DNA from: Opeltia flavorubescens
Lineage: Eukaryota; Ascomycota; Lecanoromycetes; Teloschistales; Teloschistaceae
Length of the DNA: 64,000 nucleotides
Reading direction: 5' to 3'
Assembly: GCA_000442125.1 (NCBI GenBank)
Contig: KE546967.1
Span: 868,001-932,000 of the forward strand
The notes under the pieces were generated by a model, which was given only the letters and a program-made list of their open reading frames with translations, was not told where the DNA came from and ran no database searches. Every line of letters starts with the position of its first letter. The stretch's first letter is position 1. The translations under genes were made by a program, and so were the position numbers. Shown one piece after another: positions 10,236 through 25,319 of the stretch.

Positions 10236-13200
10236 CTATAACCAAATATCTCCACCTTCCCCCGCAACCCATCTTTTCCAAGCCACCTCGTACGCCTCTT
10301 CCAGATCTTGTACCCATCTTCGCGTATTGAATAAAGCGCTCGTCCAGCGACTTTGGTACAAGAGCTTCCGCAACTCAACCAACCTTCCCCTTCCCATACC
10401 CGCAGCTCGACCATGGCTTGGATAAACCAGATCTGTCCCCAGCTCAACTGCGCGTTCTTCATAATCCTCATTGCTCTGGGCAATTAAATCATTGCGTGCT
10501 CGATCACCCTCCGGAGTCTTTGGAAGAGCGCCAGATAGGATGGAGGCCGCCATACGAGAACACATTTTATATTCATATCTTGGAAATGTCAGTAGCGGCG
10601 TTCCCGACCAGAGCACATCTGCCGCTGTAGTATGCGCATTGCATTCGGGCGTATCGAGAAAAAGGTCACAGATCCTTGCACGAGCGATGTGTTGATGTTT
10701 TGGCGCGACGTCCGTAAAGATTACACGGGAGGCAACTTCTGCACCCACCCACGACATGGCTGTCTCTCGAAGATTTGTCTCTCCAAGGTCAGGGAACCGA
10801 AGAAGCCACAAGACAGCCTTGGGAATTCGAGAGAGTATCCGAAGCCATGTCCGAAACGTCGTGGGGTCGATCTGCATATGTTAGCCTACCAGTACGATTC
10901 CAACACAGGCTGATTACCTTATATAATTGGTTGAAATTCCCCAAGATGATTGTATCATCAGAGAGGTCGGGGAACAGCTCCTTTCGCATACTCCACCGTC
11001 TTCCCTGTTCTTCTTCCCAGTTGAGCTGACGTTCGCGCGCATCCGGGGCGCTTTGCCGATGGTCGCAGCAAAAGAAGGTATCTCTTGTGAAGATGATGTT
11101 CTCCCCGTAAACCCAATGACACTCGACATCTTCATTATTTCCATCAATTATTTGATCAATTAGACTCACATTCCGACGGTACGGTCTCAACGTCTGCGGA
11201 GGGATAGCAATTCTATCCGCTAAGAGGTAGTCGCACCACTCAGCTCCGAGAGTGCCTGCAAAACCCATGAACGACATTTGTATGGGTGCCGGGCGAGCGG
11301 CGAATACCTCGTTCTTGGCCCCACGAGTATAGCCGTTGAGATTCACAAGGACGTGGATCTCATCTTCGACAATTTGATTGACGAGACGGTCGATAGACCA
11401 AGAGGAAGCATCGTGGAAGATAGGAGCTTCCTGCTCGATCTGGTGCCGATGCACTGAGCCATCACTCGCAGTAGTAGCATAACAAACAGCATTGACTCGA
11501 CGAACATCGTGAAACCCAAAGACCGATTGCATCAGATGAGCAAGTGGGTGATTGTTGAAGTCAGAGGAGACATAGCCAACGTTTAGCTGAGGCTTCGGCG
11601 GCGGCGGGGGTTCATATATCTGGCGTGGCAGCCATGCGGCTCGCAAGGTAGAACATGATATCCTGAGGCCGTTTCGCTGCGAGATTTGCCGAATCTGCTT
11701 CGCTGATAAAGGACAGGTGAAGGTATGGAAGGGTAAGACCGTAGGAGCAGTTGGCACCGCAAGCGTAGAGGGAAGCTGGGGCCGAGTCGTATCCATCGTT
11801 TGATGTGGCCTTTTGTGGGTATATTTACTCTGGTAGATCTGCCATCCAAGTCGTTTCGTCGCCCTTTCAATTATTCTTACCACCTTCGCACCTTCCCATG
11901 GTTTGTTTGCCCATTCCGGCAAGACCCTGCTTAGATGCGTCTTTTCGTGGTCGTTATCTGGCGACGGGTTGTTAAAGTAGCGAATTTGCCTAAGCAGATA
12001 GCCAACCTCGACACTTTGCAAGGTCCCCTTACCCCATCCTTCGCCGTCTCGGAGCTGTCTATCAACAATGTTGACGACTCGCTCGATCCATCCTGAATCA
12101 AACCGGGAAGGCGTGAAGCCATCATATAGCATCCCATTATCATCTACATGCCAGCGATCCTTACCACCACCAAGTTTTCTGACGCCACCTCGTCCATGCC
12201 AATTACATACTGAATTCAAAGCATTGGCCAATCCACAGACCGCCTCTGCGAAATCTGGATTGGCATTGACAGCCCGTCGATAGTATTCAATGGCGTCGCT
12301 GATCCTCCCTTGATCCTTGACAGCATTTGCAAGATTGGCCAAAGCTATGTCAAAACTGCCATCGCAATCAACAGCTTTCTCGTACATCTTGATAGCCGCA
12401 CTTAGTTGGCCTATATCCTTGAACAAGCTACCTAAATTTGTGTATAGATGGGCATGACGAGCATCGAGGTTCAGTCCATAATTGTAGTAAGCAAGTGCGA
12501 GCGCAATTCCACTTCCTGGCGCAACTCCTGGAATGGCTGGTGTCTGAGATCCCCGAGTACGGGCGCTGCATCGTGAATGTGTTGACTGTTGAACACTAGC
12601 AAGAAGAATGCCTACGTTGTTAGCAGTCGACGGACTGGGCTGCAGAGACAGGGAAAGGTAGTATAAAGCCAGTATTTCCTGTACCCCAGACGTGGCTCGA
12701 GGGCCCGGAGCAGCCGCACCGTTCGAAGACATGCCGTCCTGATATATTTTGGCTAGTGATAGCAGTGAGTTGCTTACTATGGAAATCCCTGCCCGCTTTG
12801 CTATGTTGGTCGTGACGTCCTCCAACCCAGGCAGGTAGCCATATGGAGGGAAAACAAGTTTGGAGGTTTCCAGTGCAACCTCGGGCATCAAAAGAATTGG
12901 CTCATCAGCAGCGCGCTTGTTGTCGTTGCAGCCGCTTTTCTCAGCTGACATTTGCTGTTCAGAAAATACATTCAGAATTTGACTGATCAAGTTTCGTATG
13001 CCTACGTGTCGTCGTGCTGACCCAATGAGAATCACTTTTTCAAAAGCTTGGGCAGCTCCTATATTATCGCCCAGAGCATACAACATGTTACCCTTACCAT
13101 GAATAAGAGAGAGAAGTCTGCCATTGTCGGAAGTAGGAATGGAATAACCGCTAACGCCAAGTGTGATACTCGAATTCTGGTGGCGTCTGCGAAAGAGCCC

Positions 13201-15357
13201 TTCCTCGTTGCGACCGCGGTGCAGTCTTTCATCGGTGAGTCCTACGTTTAGGAAATCGGAATGTACACTTTTCGCATCTGCGGGTTCATCGCCGGTCTCG
13301 GAAGTTGTACGAGTATGAATTTTTTGAAGCGAGGATTCCACGAAATCGATGAGTTCCACGGCTTCTTTCCCTCGGTGATCCTCACAATACATGCCGACTA
13401 GGTGCTCGACAGCTTCAAAGTAGCTCGGTCTCAGCTTAACCGTGCGAAGCCAGTAGTCTTCAGCTTCCTGCCGGCGTTCTAGCGATAAGAGTGTTGCAGC
13501 GAGATTAGAATTAGCCTCGACATTGCTTCCTAATTGTTAGTATGCCATTCTTGGGTCCTGCAGCTCGGCTTACTTTGGATCACACGACAGAACTTTGGAG
13601 TACCACTTCAAGGCCTTGCTGTAGTCACAGAGACCATAAGCGAGGCAGCCTCCTAAAAGCATTCCATCTGTCCATCGCCATCCGCTTTCTCGACAAAGCC
13701 TACTCAACATCTCGATAGCAGTCACCGCAGCTGTTGCCGGAGAAGGCTCCAGGAAAGGGTTACCTGGGTAATTATTAGACCCCGATCTGGGTTGACCCGA
13801 CGATATCAAACGGATACCTGACGCAGCGTTCCAGCCATTCATGATTGAGCTCCCATGACTCACAGCTGTAGTATATGAGCCATAGCCATCCACAATTGGC
13901 AAAGACGCTTTTGCTACATTTTTCAAGCTTTCTTCCTGTGGCACAGGCTCGTGTTCGGAGATATATGTGCGATAACGATGCTGCAATTGCTCGTGAGATG
14001 TTCTAGCATGATCATGTGCGTTTGACAGCTCAGCGAAAGCTTCTTTGGGTAATTGGGGTAGGACGCTGTTGGGCAGAAATCGATGATTATGATATTGCAC
14101 ATTTGGTCCTGTACGCCGAGTCTGCTGCCTGAGGCTCAAGAGGCGTACGTAAATTCGATGAGCCCATATAAGGACCTTGTCCTTGAACTGAACATTGTCT
14201 GTCTCAGTGCTGTGGCTGTACAGTTGCGAAATACCTTGAGAAGACCGAGTAGGAAACACCCCTGGCAACTTCCCGTCGGATTGTTGCGACGGAGCGTGCC
14301 GATCATCATAGACAAGTGCCTCGAGAAAATTGTCTCCGTACATCTTCGAACCCATGTCTTTCGATGACGGAGCCATCGGGTGCCGGAGAAATGCCGAATG
14401 ATTGGTGCGAAAACCATCATATGCCACAGATTGCCCCACTGGCGACCAGTTCGATGAACTTGTTGATGTAGCAGCTTCGGAAGGCGTAAGGGTGCCGTAC
14501 AAGCTCCTGGAGGAAGTTTCAAGATCCAATTCAAAGTCATGTGATGCACAACCGAGCACATATCTTGAGGCGCCTGGAGCATACCGAGGATCTCTCACCG
14601 GCGCAGGACGGTATGGAACAAAAGCGCCATTTGGCCAATATGGACCGTATGGACCTGGGCTATTGAGAGACGTAATTCCCGCACAGGGTGGCCACATCGG
14701 CTGCATCACCATGGGTATCTGTTGACCTCCAGTGAAATGACTGAGATGGTGAGAAGGTGAGCCTTGATAGAGGACCGAGTCTAATTCCGGCACTGAGAAG
14801 TGGCTCACTCCACTCTCGGAGTGTTTTGAAATGCGATTACCAGGACCGTATGTTTCCCAATCTTGCCGTAACGCTCCGTACCGATCGTAGTGAGTTTCGG
14901 CCGATCGTTCTTCACAGGGGTTAGGAGGTAGCTCCTGCATACAGGGGTAGAACGTGTTCTCAAAACTCTCACCGGGCTGGGTGATCTCATCCCCTGGACC
15001 ATTCGACGCCAGTGTAAGGAAGTGTTTATTGGCGTGACGTCTATCCGCCCATTCAAGATGTCCCCCATCATACCCAGCAGCAAGAGTTCCATTTGGAGTC
15101 TTCCGACGAAGCATATGTTCTGCTGCACAGGATTGGGATGCACGAGCTGATGCCGGATTAAGAAGACCATGAGGGTCATGCATCGGATACGGATGGAAAG
15201 TAGGTTTGGGTAAGATTGGGTTATTCCACCTCAAAGCCTTGCGGTCGGAAAAAGGATGATCCGAATATCCACTGTTTGGTTTTGCTGGGATGTGCATCGA
15301 TGAAGAAGAGTGAGACAGACGATGGGGCTGCTGGCGGTAAGCTACATCGGCATACAT
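10236..15357 (-). CDS. O-linked N-acetylglucosamine transferase (GT41), TPR + catalytic domain
   Basis: Three exons, 15357-13574, 13525-10918 and 10871-10236, give 1,675 residues. The introns have clear donors (GTAAGC, GTAATC) and acceptors, the first with a perfect TACTAAC branch point. The first 540 residues are low-complexity and probably disordered. TPR-like repeats occur at about 555-660 and 940-1045. The GT41 catalytic region begins near 1240 (LNVGYVSSDFNNHPLAHLMQ) and continues through NLNGYTRGAKNEVFAARPAP (about 1320). Then comes NFNQLYKIDP, where K1464 matches the UDP-binding lysine K842 of human OGT, and DLFLDTPECNAHTTAADVLW (about 1530). It is expected to attach GlcNAc (or, as in SPINDLY relatives, another sugar) to Ser/Thr of nuclear and cytoplasmic proteins. 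The conserved residues suggest an active enzyme. Human OGT is about 1,040 residues, so the long N-terminus is the notable difference. Confidence 0.93.
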
Positions 15358-16675
15358 GGCGCCACTGACAGCGCCTCAAAGAACGAGTAAATTGTATTTG
15401 AGAAGAACGAGTTCGAGGGGTATACTGAAGCGAAGAGTTCAACAAGGAGGCGAAGAGAATTATGTAGCAATCTCATGGGAGATGACATGTACCGATGCCT
15501 TTGCGACGAAGTCGTGTCTGATCTGCACCGCAAGTCATGCTTCCGTGGGGCTTGAAGCTGTAGGCCGAGCTGATAATTCTGCTTACGCTGTGTTGCAAGT
15601 TGCGTTCAGGAAAATGTCAGAATTCGTTGACCGTCTAGAAGGTATGTTTCCGCGAGAAGCTGCCCAAGGTGATTCCAGCAGGATACTTGCTGAGACCTAG
15701 TTTGATCGTTGCCAAAATTCCAATACATCCCCAGACTGATGTGACAAGTAGGAGTTGTTGTATGGAGGCTGTGAGTTTGCAAGAAGTGTCGTAGACGTGT
15801 CTGATTCCCGGTTGCTAGTATCTGTCATGCTAAGATTTTTTGGTGCCGCTTGAGCCAGCCTAATGTGACAGGCGGGCGGCTTTTTTAGTTAACCACCAAG
15901 GTACCTAGCCCCGATCAGACTGACTAGGTAGAATTAAGTACCGTTCCGACTTGTACGTCAACGGAGCGGGGGGTTCTTTAGTTAGGCCAACATCACACGG
16001 ATATTACACAAGAATGGATCTTCAAATAGCCAATATGTCCTGTAAACGTTGAAGGACTTATGCTCTTCTGTGTATACAACACTTCAGATTTTGCCGTAAC
16101 CATACCTTCCCTACTGGCCAGCGCCTAAAAAGACAGCTTATCCTATTCAGAATGCACTTCATACATTTTGAAATTGTCTAACTAAATCACTAAAGGATTC
16201 AATTGTAGCAAAATCAAGTTTCAAAATCTACTGATCGAATGCCGTTCCACCTTTAGACTGTTTACTATCAAGTCCGTGACGCAGCGTACTCCCCCACCCA
16301 ACCTTTTCATTGGACGAACTGTATGATCCAAAATTGGATCAAGTATGTAATGTGTAGACCGAAAATGATGGACTCTAACGTCCAATGCGTTGAGCGGAGA
16401 CGTCACAGTGAGTATCAGGCCTTCTTTCAGATCTCATCTTCTTTGCACCAAAATAGGCCCGAACCATGGTGGAACCCTAGGAATAAGGGGGTACGGGCCA
16501 GAGTGTTGGCAAAGTGGAATTTGCACTCATCTTCGACAGCGGCATCAATCACGGAAACTGAATGCAGGTGTTGTGCATAAAATCCACGTGGTTAAGCCAG
16601 ATGTTAGTTCTAATCAATGTAGTACGTGACCACCTTGCAAGTCCATGGCATGAAATTTGCTATCCTTGTGCCCTA
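15358..16675. other. Intergenic: OGT upstream region and RPL12 3' side
   Basis: The 1.3 kb between the OGT start codon and the RPL12 stop hold no supported gene. A plus-strand open frame at 15356-15700 overlaps the OGT start and has no recognisable content. Regulatory DNA of OGT is expected here. Confidence 0.5.
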
Positions 16676-17400
16676 TCATGATTCAGGTACTGTTTATGGA
16701 TCAGTAGAGACCAATCAAAAAAGTATGTCAAAGCATATCAAAGCACTTACTTTCTATCGCCCCACTGGTTACATCATCGCTGATGTCCTTTGGCGAGCGC
16801 CCGTCAACCTGGCATCCAACACTGTACGCTGTTCCCAACACCTCCTTGACCGTTCCTGCAAGATCTTTTGACAGTGACTTGAATCGCATTGTCCTCGCGA
16901 TAGAGATGATTTCGTCGAGGGGAATCGACTTCGTGTGTTTGATATTCTTCTCCTTCTTTCGGTCCCGCGGTGGCTCTTTTAATGCTTTGATGACCAAGGA
17001 TGATGCCGAAGGGACAACGGAAACGGCAGCTTGTCGATTTTGAATCGTTAACTTGACGGTCACGCGAAGACCTTTCTGCCTAGCCTTCAGCAAGACTGGA
17101 ATGAGACTCAGTAGGTCTCCACCGACGTACCCAATCTCCTGTCGCTTTTGCAATATCTTCTCCAACTTTCTTCGGTGAAAGACCCAGGGGCCCTATTTTT
17201 GGCGCAAGAGCCGATGAAGCACCAACCTCGCCACCGGTAGCTCTGAGCGTACTACACAGAATTTCATTATGGAGGTAGGCCTGCGGCGATATAAAGTAAC
17301 TCACATTTCCTTGACTTCGTTTGGGTCAAATTTAGGAGCTAGTGAAATGCAGTGTCAGTTTAATAATTTTAGAAAACTCAAAAGTTCCGTACTCACGCAT
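16676..17400 (-). CDS. RPL12: 60S ribosomal protein L12 (uL11)
   Basis: Five exons can be placed exactly: 17400-17397, 17338-17305, 17251-17131, 17075-16751 and 16689-16676. Their sum is 498 nt, or 165 residues plus stop, the normal length of eukaryotic L12. Diagnostic stretches are [67 protein letters not shown] and [13 protein letters not shown], ending in IEIPES. The protein forms the base of the P-stalk on the large subunit, where it binds 25S rRNA and helps recruit translation factors. The first coding exon holds only ATG plus one base and the last only 14 nt; both are easily missed by automatic annotation. Donors are GTGAGT, GTGAGT, GTACGT and GTAAGT. The gene sits 380 bp past the SEC23 stop. 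Confidence 0.96.
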
Positions 17401-17780
17401 TGCGTAACTTGTTTTCCACTGACAGAGAGTTCTTTGCGGAATTCCTAGACTTGGAGATTTGTGCGCGCTAATGTTGAATTCCGTTATCTCCGACTTCTCC
17501 AACAAATTTCGACTAGTACTAAAAGCGGGCACTGCGGGGTAACTAAGGTACAACACAGTTGCCTACGAGCTGACGAAGATGAAAATCCAGTAGGGGATAA
17601 AATTCAAGACGAAGCGAAAGGATGGTTACTTCAGACGCTGACCTGACTATTGGAGCTTGCCTACGTCTATCATGCGCACGTCAATCACACCAAAGATCAT
17701 CCTGGAGATCCGAATTCATGCTATGACTAATTGAGCGCAGCTCCGCGAGCAAAAGCCAGGTTCTCATTGAGTGTACACCG
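17401..17780 (-). promoter_or_regulatory. SEC23 to RPL12 spacer, RPL12 promoter
   Basis: The 380 bp between the SEC23 stop and the RPL12 ATG must contain the SEC23 3' end and the RPL12 promoter. No individual site was identified with confidence. Confidence 0.4.
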
Positions 17781-21197
<3,417 letters not shown>

Positions 21198-24100
21198 CTA
21201 GATCACAAGATATTCTCGGGTTATATCTGCTGCTTTTCCCATCTCCTCGCCAGCAGCCCAGATGGCCCGTAGTGCAAACGCAGCCTCGGTTGAATAATTC
21301 TCCATATGGCTGATTCCCACACTTTGTGAGCCTCTGCCTAAATACATACATCGCTCATAGTAAGGAATGGCTAAGTGAGTGAGCCCAAGCATGTGGTATG
21401 TCCTTGCGACGTTGAATTCAGCTTCCTGCTTCTCCGACAACGTCCGAGACCTACACCGAATCTCATAGTAACCGAACAAGAATGATAAACCTTGAGTGAT
21501 CAGATGCTGGCGGTTGGTTGATTGTCGTTTGATTGCATGTTGAATATATGCTAATGCTAAGGAAAGGCTGATTACGGGGTTCCCTGGATCCAAGGCAAAC
21601 GCACGAAAGAAATAGTCTAGTCACTGTTAACTCCTGAGTCCTTAGCGCTGGAAATGAACATACTAAGAGAAAGAGCAAAGCTCTTGCCTAAGTATAGCAT
21701 GTATCCGTACAGCATAAGGAGCGTGAGATCCATGTCGCTAGCGCTGACTGGTCTACCCTCGTCGTCTCTAGTCGTGCGGGATACTCTGTCCTGGTATGAT
21801 TCGCCGCGCTGATTCTGATTCACAAGCGAACAGTCCATAGCCTTGAGGTGTCGACGGACAAATTTTTGAGTAGGGCCACAATTAAACCACGTATTCCGGC
21901 CATCATAGAGCCGGTTAATCGTGCAGAACAGCCGATAACCATCGGTGACAAACTGGAATTCTTTCATGAACCACCGGGCTACACGACAGGATGTTTCCCC
22001 ATCATTAGCTATCACCGCGCAAGCTAAATGGCCATCAATAATGAAGTACCCAAATTTGAAAGGGAATAGAATAACGTACCAAACCAACAAACGTGGATAA
22101 GGAATTTACGATTGGGAGACGAATAAAAGATATTTGCACTGTTGGCAATACTCAATACTTCATAGGCCTTAAGATGTTCTTGAGACAGAGCAAGTAGCAT
22201 AGAGTACTCGAGCATCAAATCCAACCAGGCAGAAAAAGGTATACCTCGGAAGTCTCCAGCGATGACCGCAGGGTCAGAGGGAAGGCCATCTAATTGTCAA
22301 GTCAGCGCGGCTGGAAATTACCGCAGACGAAATAGGGCAGTCTACCAGAAGATGTGCCGGCATGGCCAACAATGTCGTGCAACGCTTGATCCACCCAGTG
22401 CCTAAGCGAATCTAGACCTGACATTTTGGGTTGTCCATACATTTTCTGACTCCTATCAAGGGGAAAGAACGAGCGATGCGATCGGAAGTCTTCCACGAGC
22501 TCTTGGGCCGCCGTCATCCATCGAGATAAAGCTTCAACTTCGCGGCTACGAGCCCTTTCCGAGAGCTCCTGAATTTGGCCATATAGTGATCGTATTTTAT
22601 CCTCACGTCGTTGCGTCTGGAGCCGTACGTGGGCTTCTCGACGCTTCGATGACACTTTGGAGGGACGACGTATGAGCATAGCCGAGGGCGTTACGGTTTT
22701 TGAGATGTTACTGAGGCCCGATAACTCCAGACCAATGCCTTCAGAAGAAGGGAACAGCTGAGAAGATGCTGGCGGCCGGTTGGTCACATTGAACCTCGTG
22801 TCTCCGGCAGCAGCTACCTCGCTGGCAGTTGGCGACAGCCGATTCAAAGCGCTTGGATGCTTTTGCTCCAAATCTATAATTGCGTGGTAACATGCTTCAG
22901 CTTTCGCTTTGAGTCCAATGGATTTGTAACAAAATGCCGTATCAACGTAATATGATACGTCGGCATAACCAGACACTTTCTTCAGAGGCTCATAGTATTT
23001 GAGTGCCATTGTATAAGATCCTGCACTGCTAAGTGCGTCGGCCGCGTCTCGAAACAGGTCCGGATATTCGTACAGTCTAGCGTCTTCGGAAGAGTCATTA
23101 GGGTTGAGAAGCTCGAACTGCCTCTACTTTACATATTAGCAAGCAGTAAGCACTCCATTCATTGCCATCTGACGAACCACAGCTTCCTCAATTTGCCGTC
23201 CGTCGGATTTGAGGCGATATATCCCCAGTTTCACGTGTAGCTCGAGTGGCATGCCCTTGCCGTAAGAAAGTTCTGTATAGGAGCCGACCTTGAAACCTTT
23301 CACACAAGCTCGTCGCGGATGATCGTCGATATCCCACTCTCTATCGTCTTCATGGAAGCTCTCCCAGACATTATCCCCACGGCGACCCAAGAGCCAGCGC
23401 GACAGCGACTTTATTTCCGATATCCCTTCAAAATACCGCTGCTGGTCTGCAAACAGCTCGACATAAATATTCACGTCCGACCATGTAAACGTCTTTGCTT
23501 CTTTTGGCTCCTGGGCCTGATAGAACATAATGCTCGCACGATAATGTTCCATCGCTCGATAAGCGTTGTCCGTCTCAGAGTACAGCTCAGCCAATGACCG
23601 CAGAATGGTCAAATCGTGTGGAAGGTTTTTAAGCAGGTGCTCATACTCGGTCGCCGCTCGGCCCACATAGCCAAGCCTACGATTCAACGCCGCCCGCTGA
23701 TGGCGAGCGTGAACGTTCTGCGGATCAACTTGAATTATTCTGCTATAGCAATACAGAGCATCTGTCATGGCGGAGTTTTCCTTATCTAGGCGAGCCAGGA
23801 GCATATGCGCTACAGCTTCCCACGCTTCAATATCACGAGGTCTTGTATGAGCGCCGTTGAACAGAGCAGTAAGAGCTTTGCTATGATCACCTCGTGCGGA
23901 GTGTATCTCGGAAAGTAAGGAATGAGCTGCATACATCTCTGGATTGAGCAAGATTGCTTGCAAGGTGAGCTGCTCTGCGGTTTCATAGTCCGCATCAATG
24001 AAAGCTGCGGTGGCTAAAGCGTGCACAGATTTGAACTCATCACTGGGCTCAAGCGGTCTTCTCGGCCCGCGCTTAATACCTTTCGTGGACTTCCGGATCA

Positions 24101-24659
24101 TACCACTGTGATTTTCATCCTTCTTTTTGCCGCCAGCTCGGCCGCGAGGTTGACCACGCTTTCTCCGGGTCAACACTTGAGATGTGGAATGATAGTCCTC
24201 CGAGTCAGTCTGCGAAAGCCCTGACAGCGAGTCTCCGCTAGCATTACATTATTAAGTACTTCTTCTTCCACTGTCAATTTGGTCGAAAGCCTACGTCGTG
24301 TCTTCGAGGGCCAGTTCAAATGTAGATTCGTCGTCGTAGTTCAATTTGCGGTTTGACAAGGAAATAATCGAACGCTCATTAATCGCCGATGGAACCGAGC
24401 CGTCTGTAGCAGATGTAATAGGGCTTAGCGAGTCTATATCAGGCGTACATTCACTTCGGCCTTGCGTATATGGACTGGCTTGGGGCGCGTATCGTTCACC
24501 GTAGTCGTTGCTGTCTTGTGGGAGGTAGGACTCCCTCCACCATGGGCGAGCGGAGAGAGAATCAGGGTCCGGATACTCATTGTTCCTTGGAAGCTGTTGG
24601 TCTTCTCCATCATCCGCCGAGAATCTATGTCGAGCATCTTCCGACTCGAGGCGTTCCAT
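21198..24659 (-). CDS. TFC4: Transcription factor IIIC TPR subunit (Tfc4/Sfc4, human TFIIIC102 family)
   Basis: Six exons fit: 24659-24295, 24237-23154, 23117-22322, 22289-22080, 22023-21664 and 21616-21198, giving 1,077 residues (yeast Tfc4 is about 1,025). The first 120 residues are acidic and disordered. A basic patch follows (RRKRGQPRGRAGGKKK). From about residue 170 there are tandem tetratricopeptide repeats (HALATAAFIDADYETAEQL, AAHSLLSEIHSARGDHSKAL, ARHQRAALNRRLGYVGRA and others). The C-terminus GKAADITREYLVI is family-typical. In yeast this subunit of the tau-A subcomplex bridges TFIIIC to Brf1 of TFIIIB and so places Pol III on tRNA and 5S genes. The same role is inferred. The intron between exons 2 and 3 would be only 36 nt in this model, so that junction deserves checking. 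Divergent from VTS1. Confidence 0.93.
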
Positions 24660-25319
24660 TCCTCTTATAATTAGAGGCGAATATTGTTTCTTAGAAAAGG
24701 GATGTCATTAGCTTGCGAGTCGCCATAATGACAGATTGAAGGAATTTGACTAACACGAAGTGGACAGATCTAGAAATTTAGAATGACAATGTCGACGCAA
24801 ATCCATATTCACAATTTAGACGATGCGAGAATTGAGGCTAAACTCAATTCGGCATTTAGCTCCAAATCTTTATTCAAATGATTCAGCTATATCAAAGCAC
24901 CAGAACCTATCATCACTCTCTTCACCCTAGCGGTGGTGTCTTCTGAGCCTCCCCATTTGAGCCTCCCCATTTGAGCCTCCCCATTTGAGCCTTTGTTACC
25001 CTCGATCAGCTCGTCTGCCTTTCAAACTCATCAGACATATCTCTTTTTCGGACTTAGATCGTTATTGGGAATCTTATCGACTGCGACGGGTATTTTTTTT
25101 TCCAAAATCCTGCCGCTGGTCTGGCGAATCCCTTTTGTTAAGTTGAGCACTATACGAGATCGATCAGTTTGTGTGAGCATACTTCACCAGCTGTAATTGG
25201 AGCTTGCAGCTCTACAACTCCTTTGAGGTCAGCAGGCGCTGCAGGAGTCATTTCCACTCCCTTTAACAAGGCATCATTGCATTATCGATCAGGGCTATTC
25301 TGTCTAATCACATAGAGAC
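24660..25319. promoter_or_regulatory. Shared divergent promoter of TFC4 and VTS1
   Basis: The two start codons face away from each other across 660 bp, so both promoters and leaders lie here. The VTS1-proximal half is pyrimidine-rich on the plus strand and holds a threefold 14-bp tandem repeat. Confidence 0.6.
24945..24992 (+). repeat. 14-bp tandem repeat, three copies plus a partial
   Basis: The unit GAGCCTCCCCATTT is repeated three times without mismatch from 24945 to 24986 and followed by GAGCCT. It lies upstream of VTS1, in the likely promoter or 5' UTR. It may be a plain slippage product or a cluster of factor sites. Confidence 0.9.

Noticed and set aside
15356-15700. 114-codon plus-strand frame overlapping the OGT start
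   Set aside because: No family recognised; position over a promoter and a coding start suggests a chance frame.
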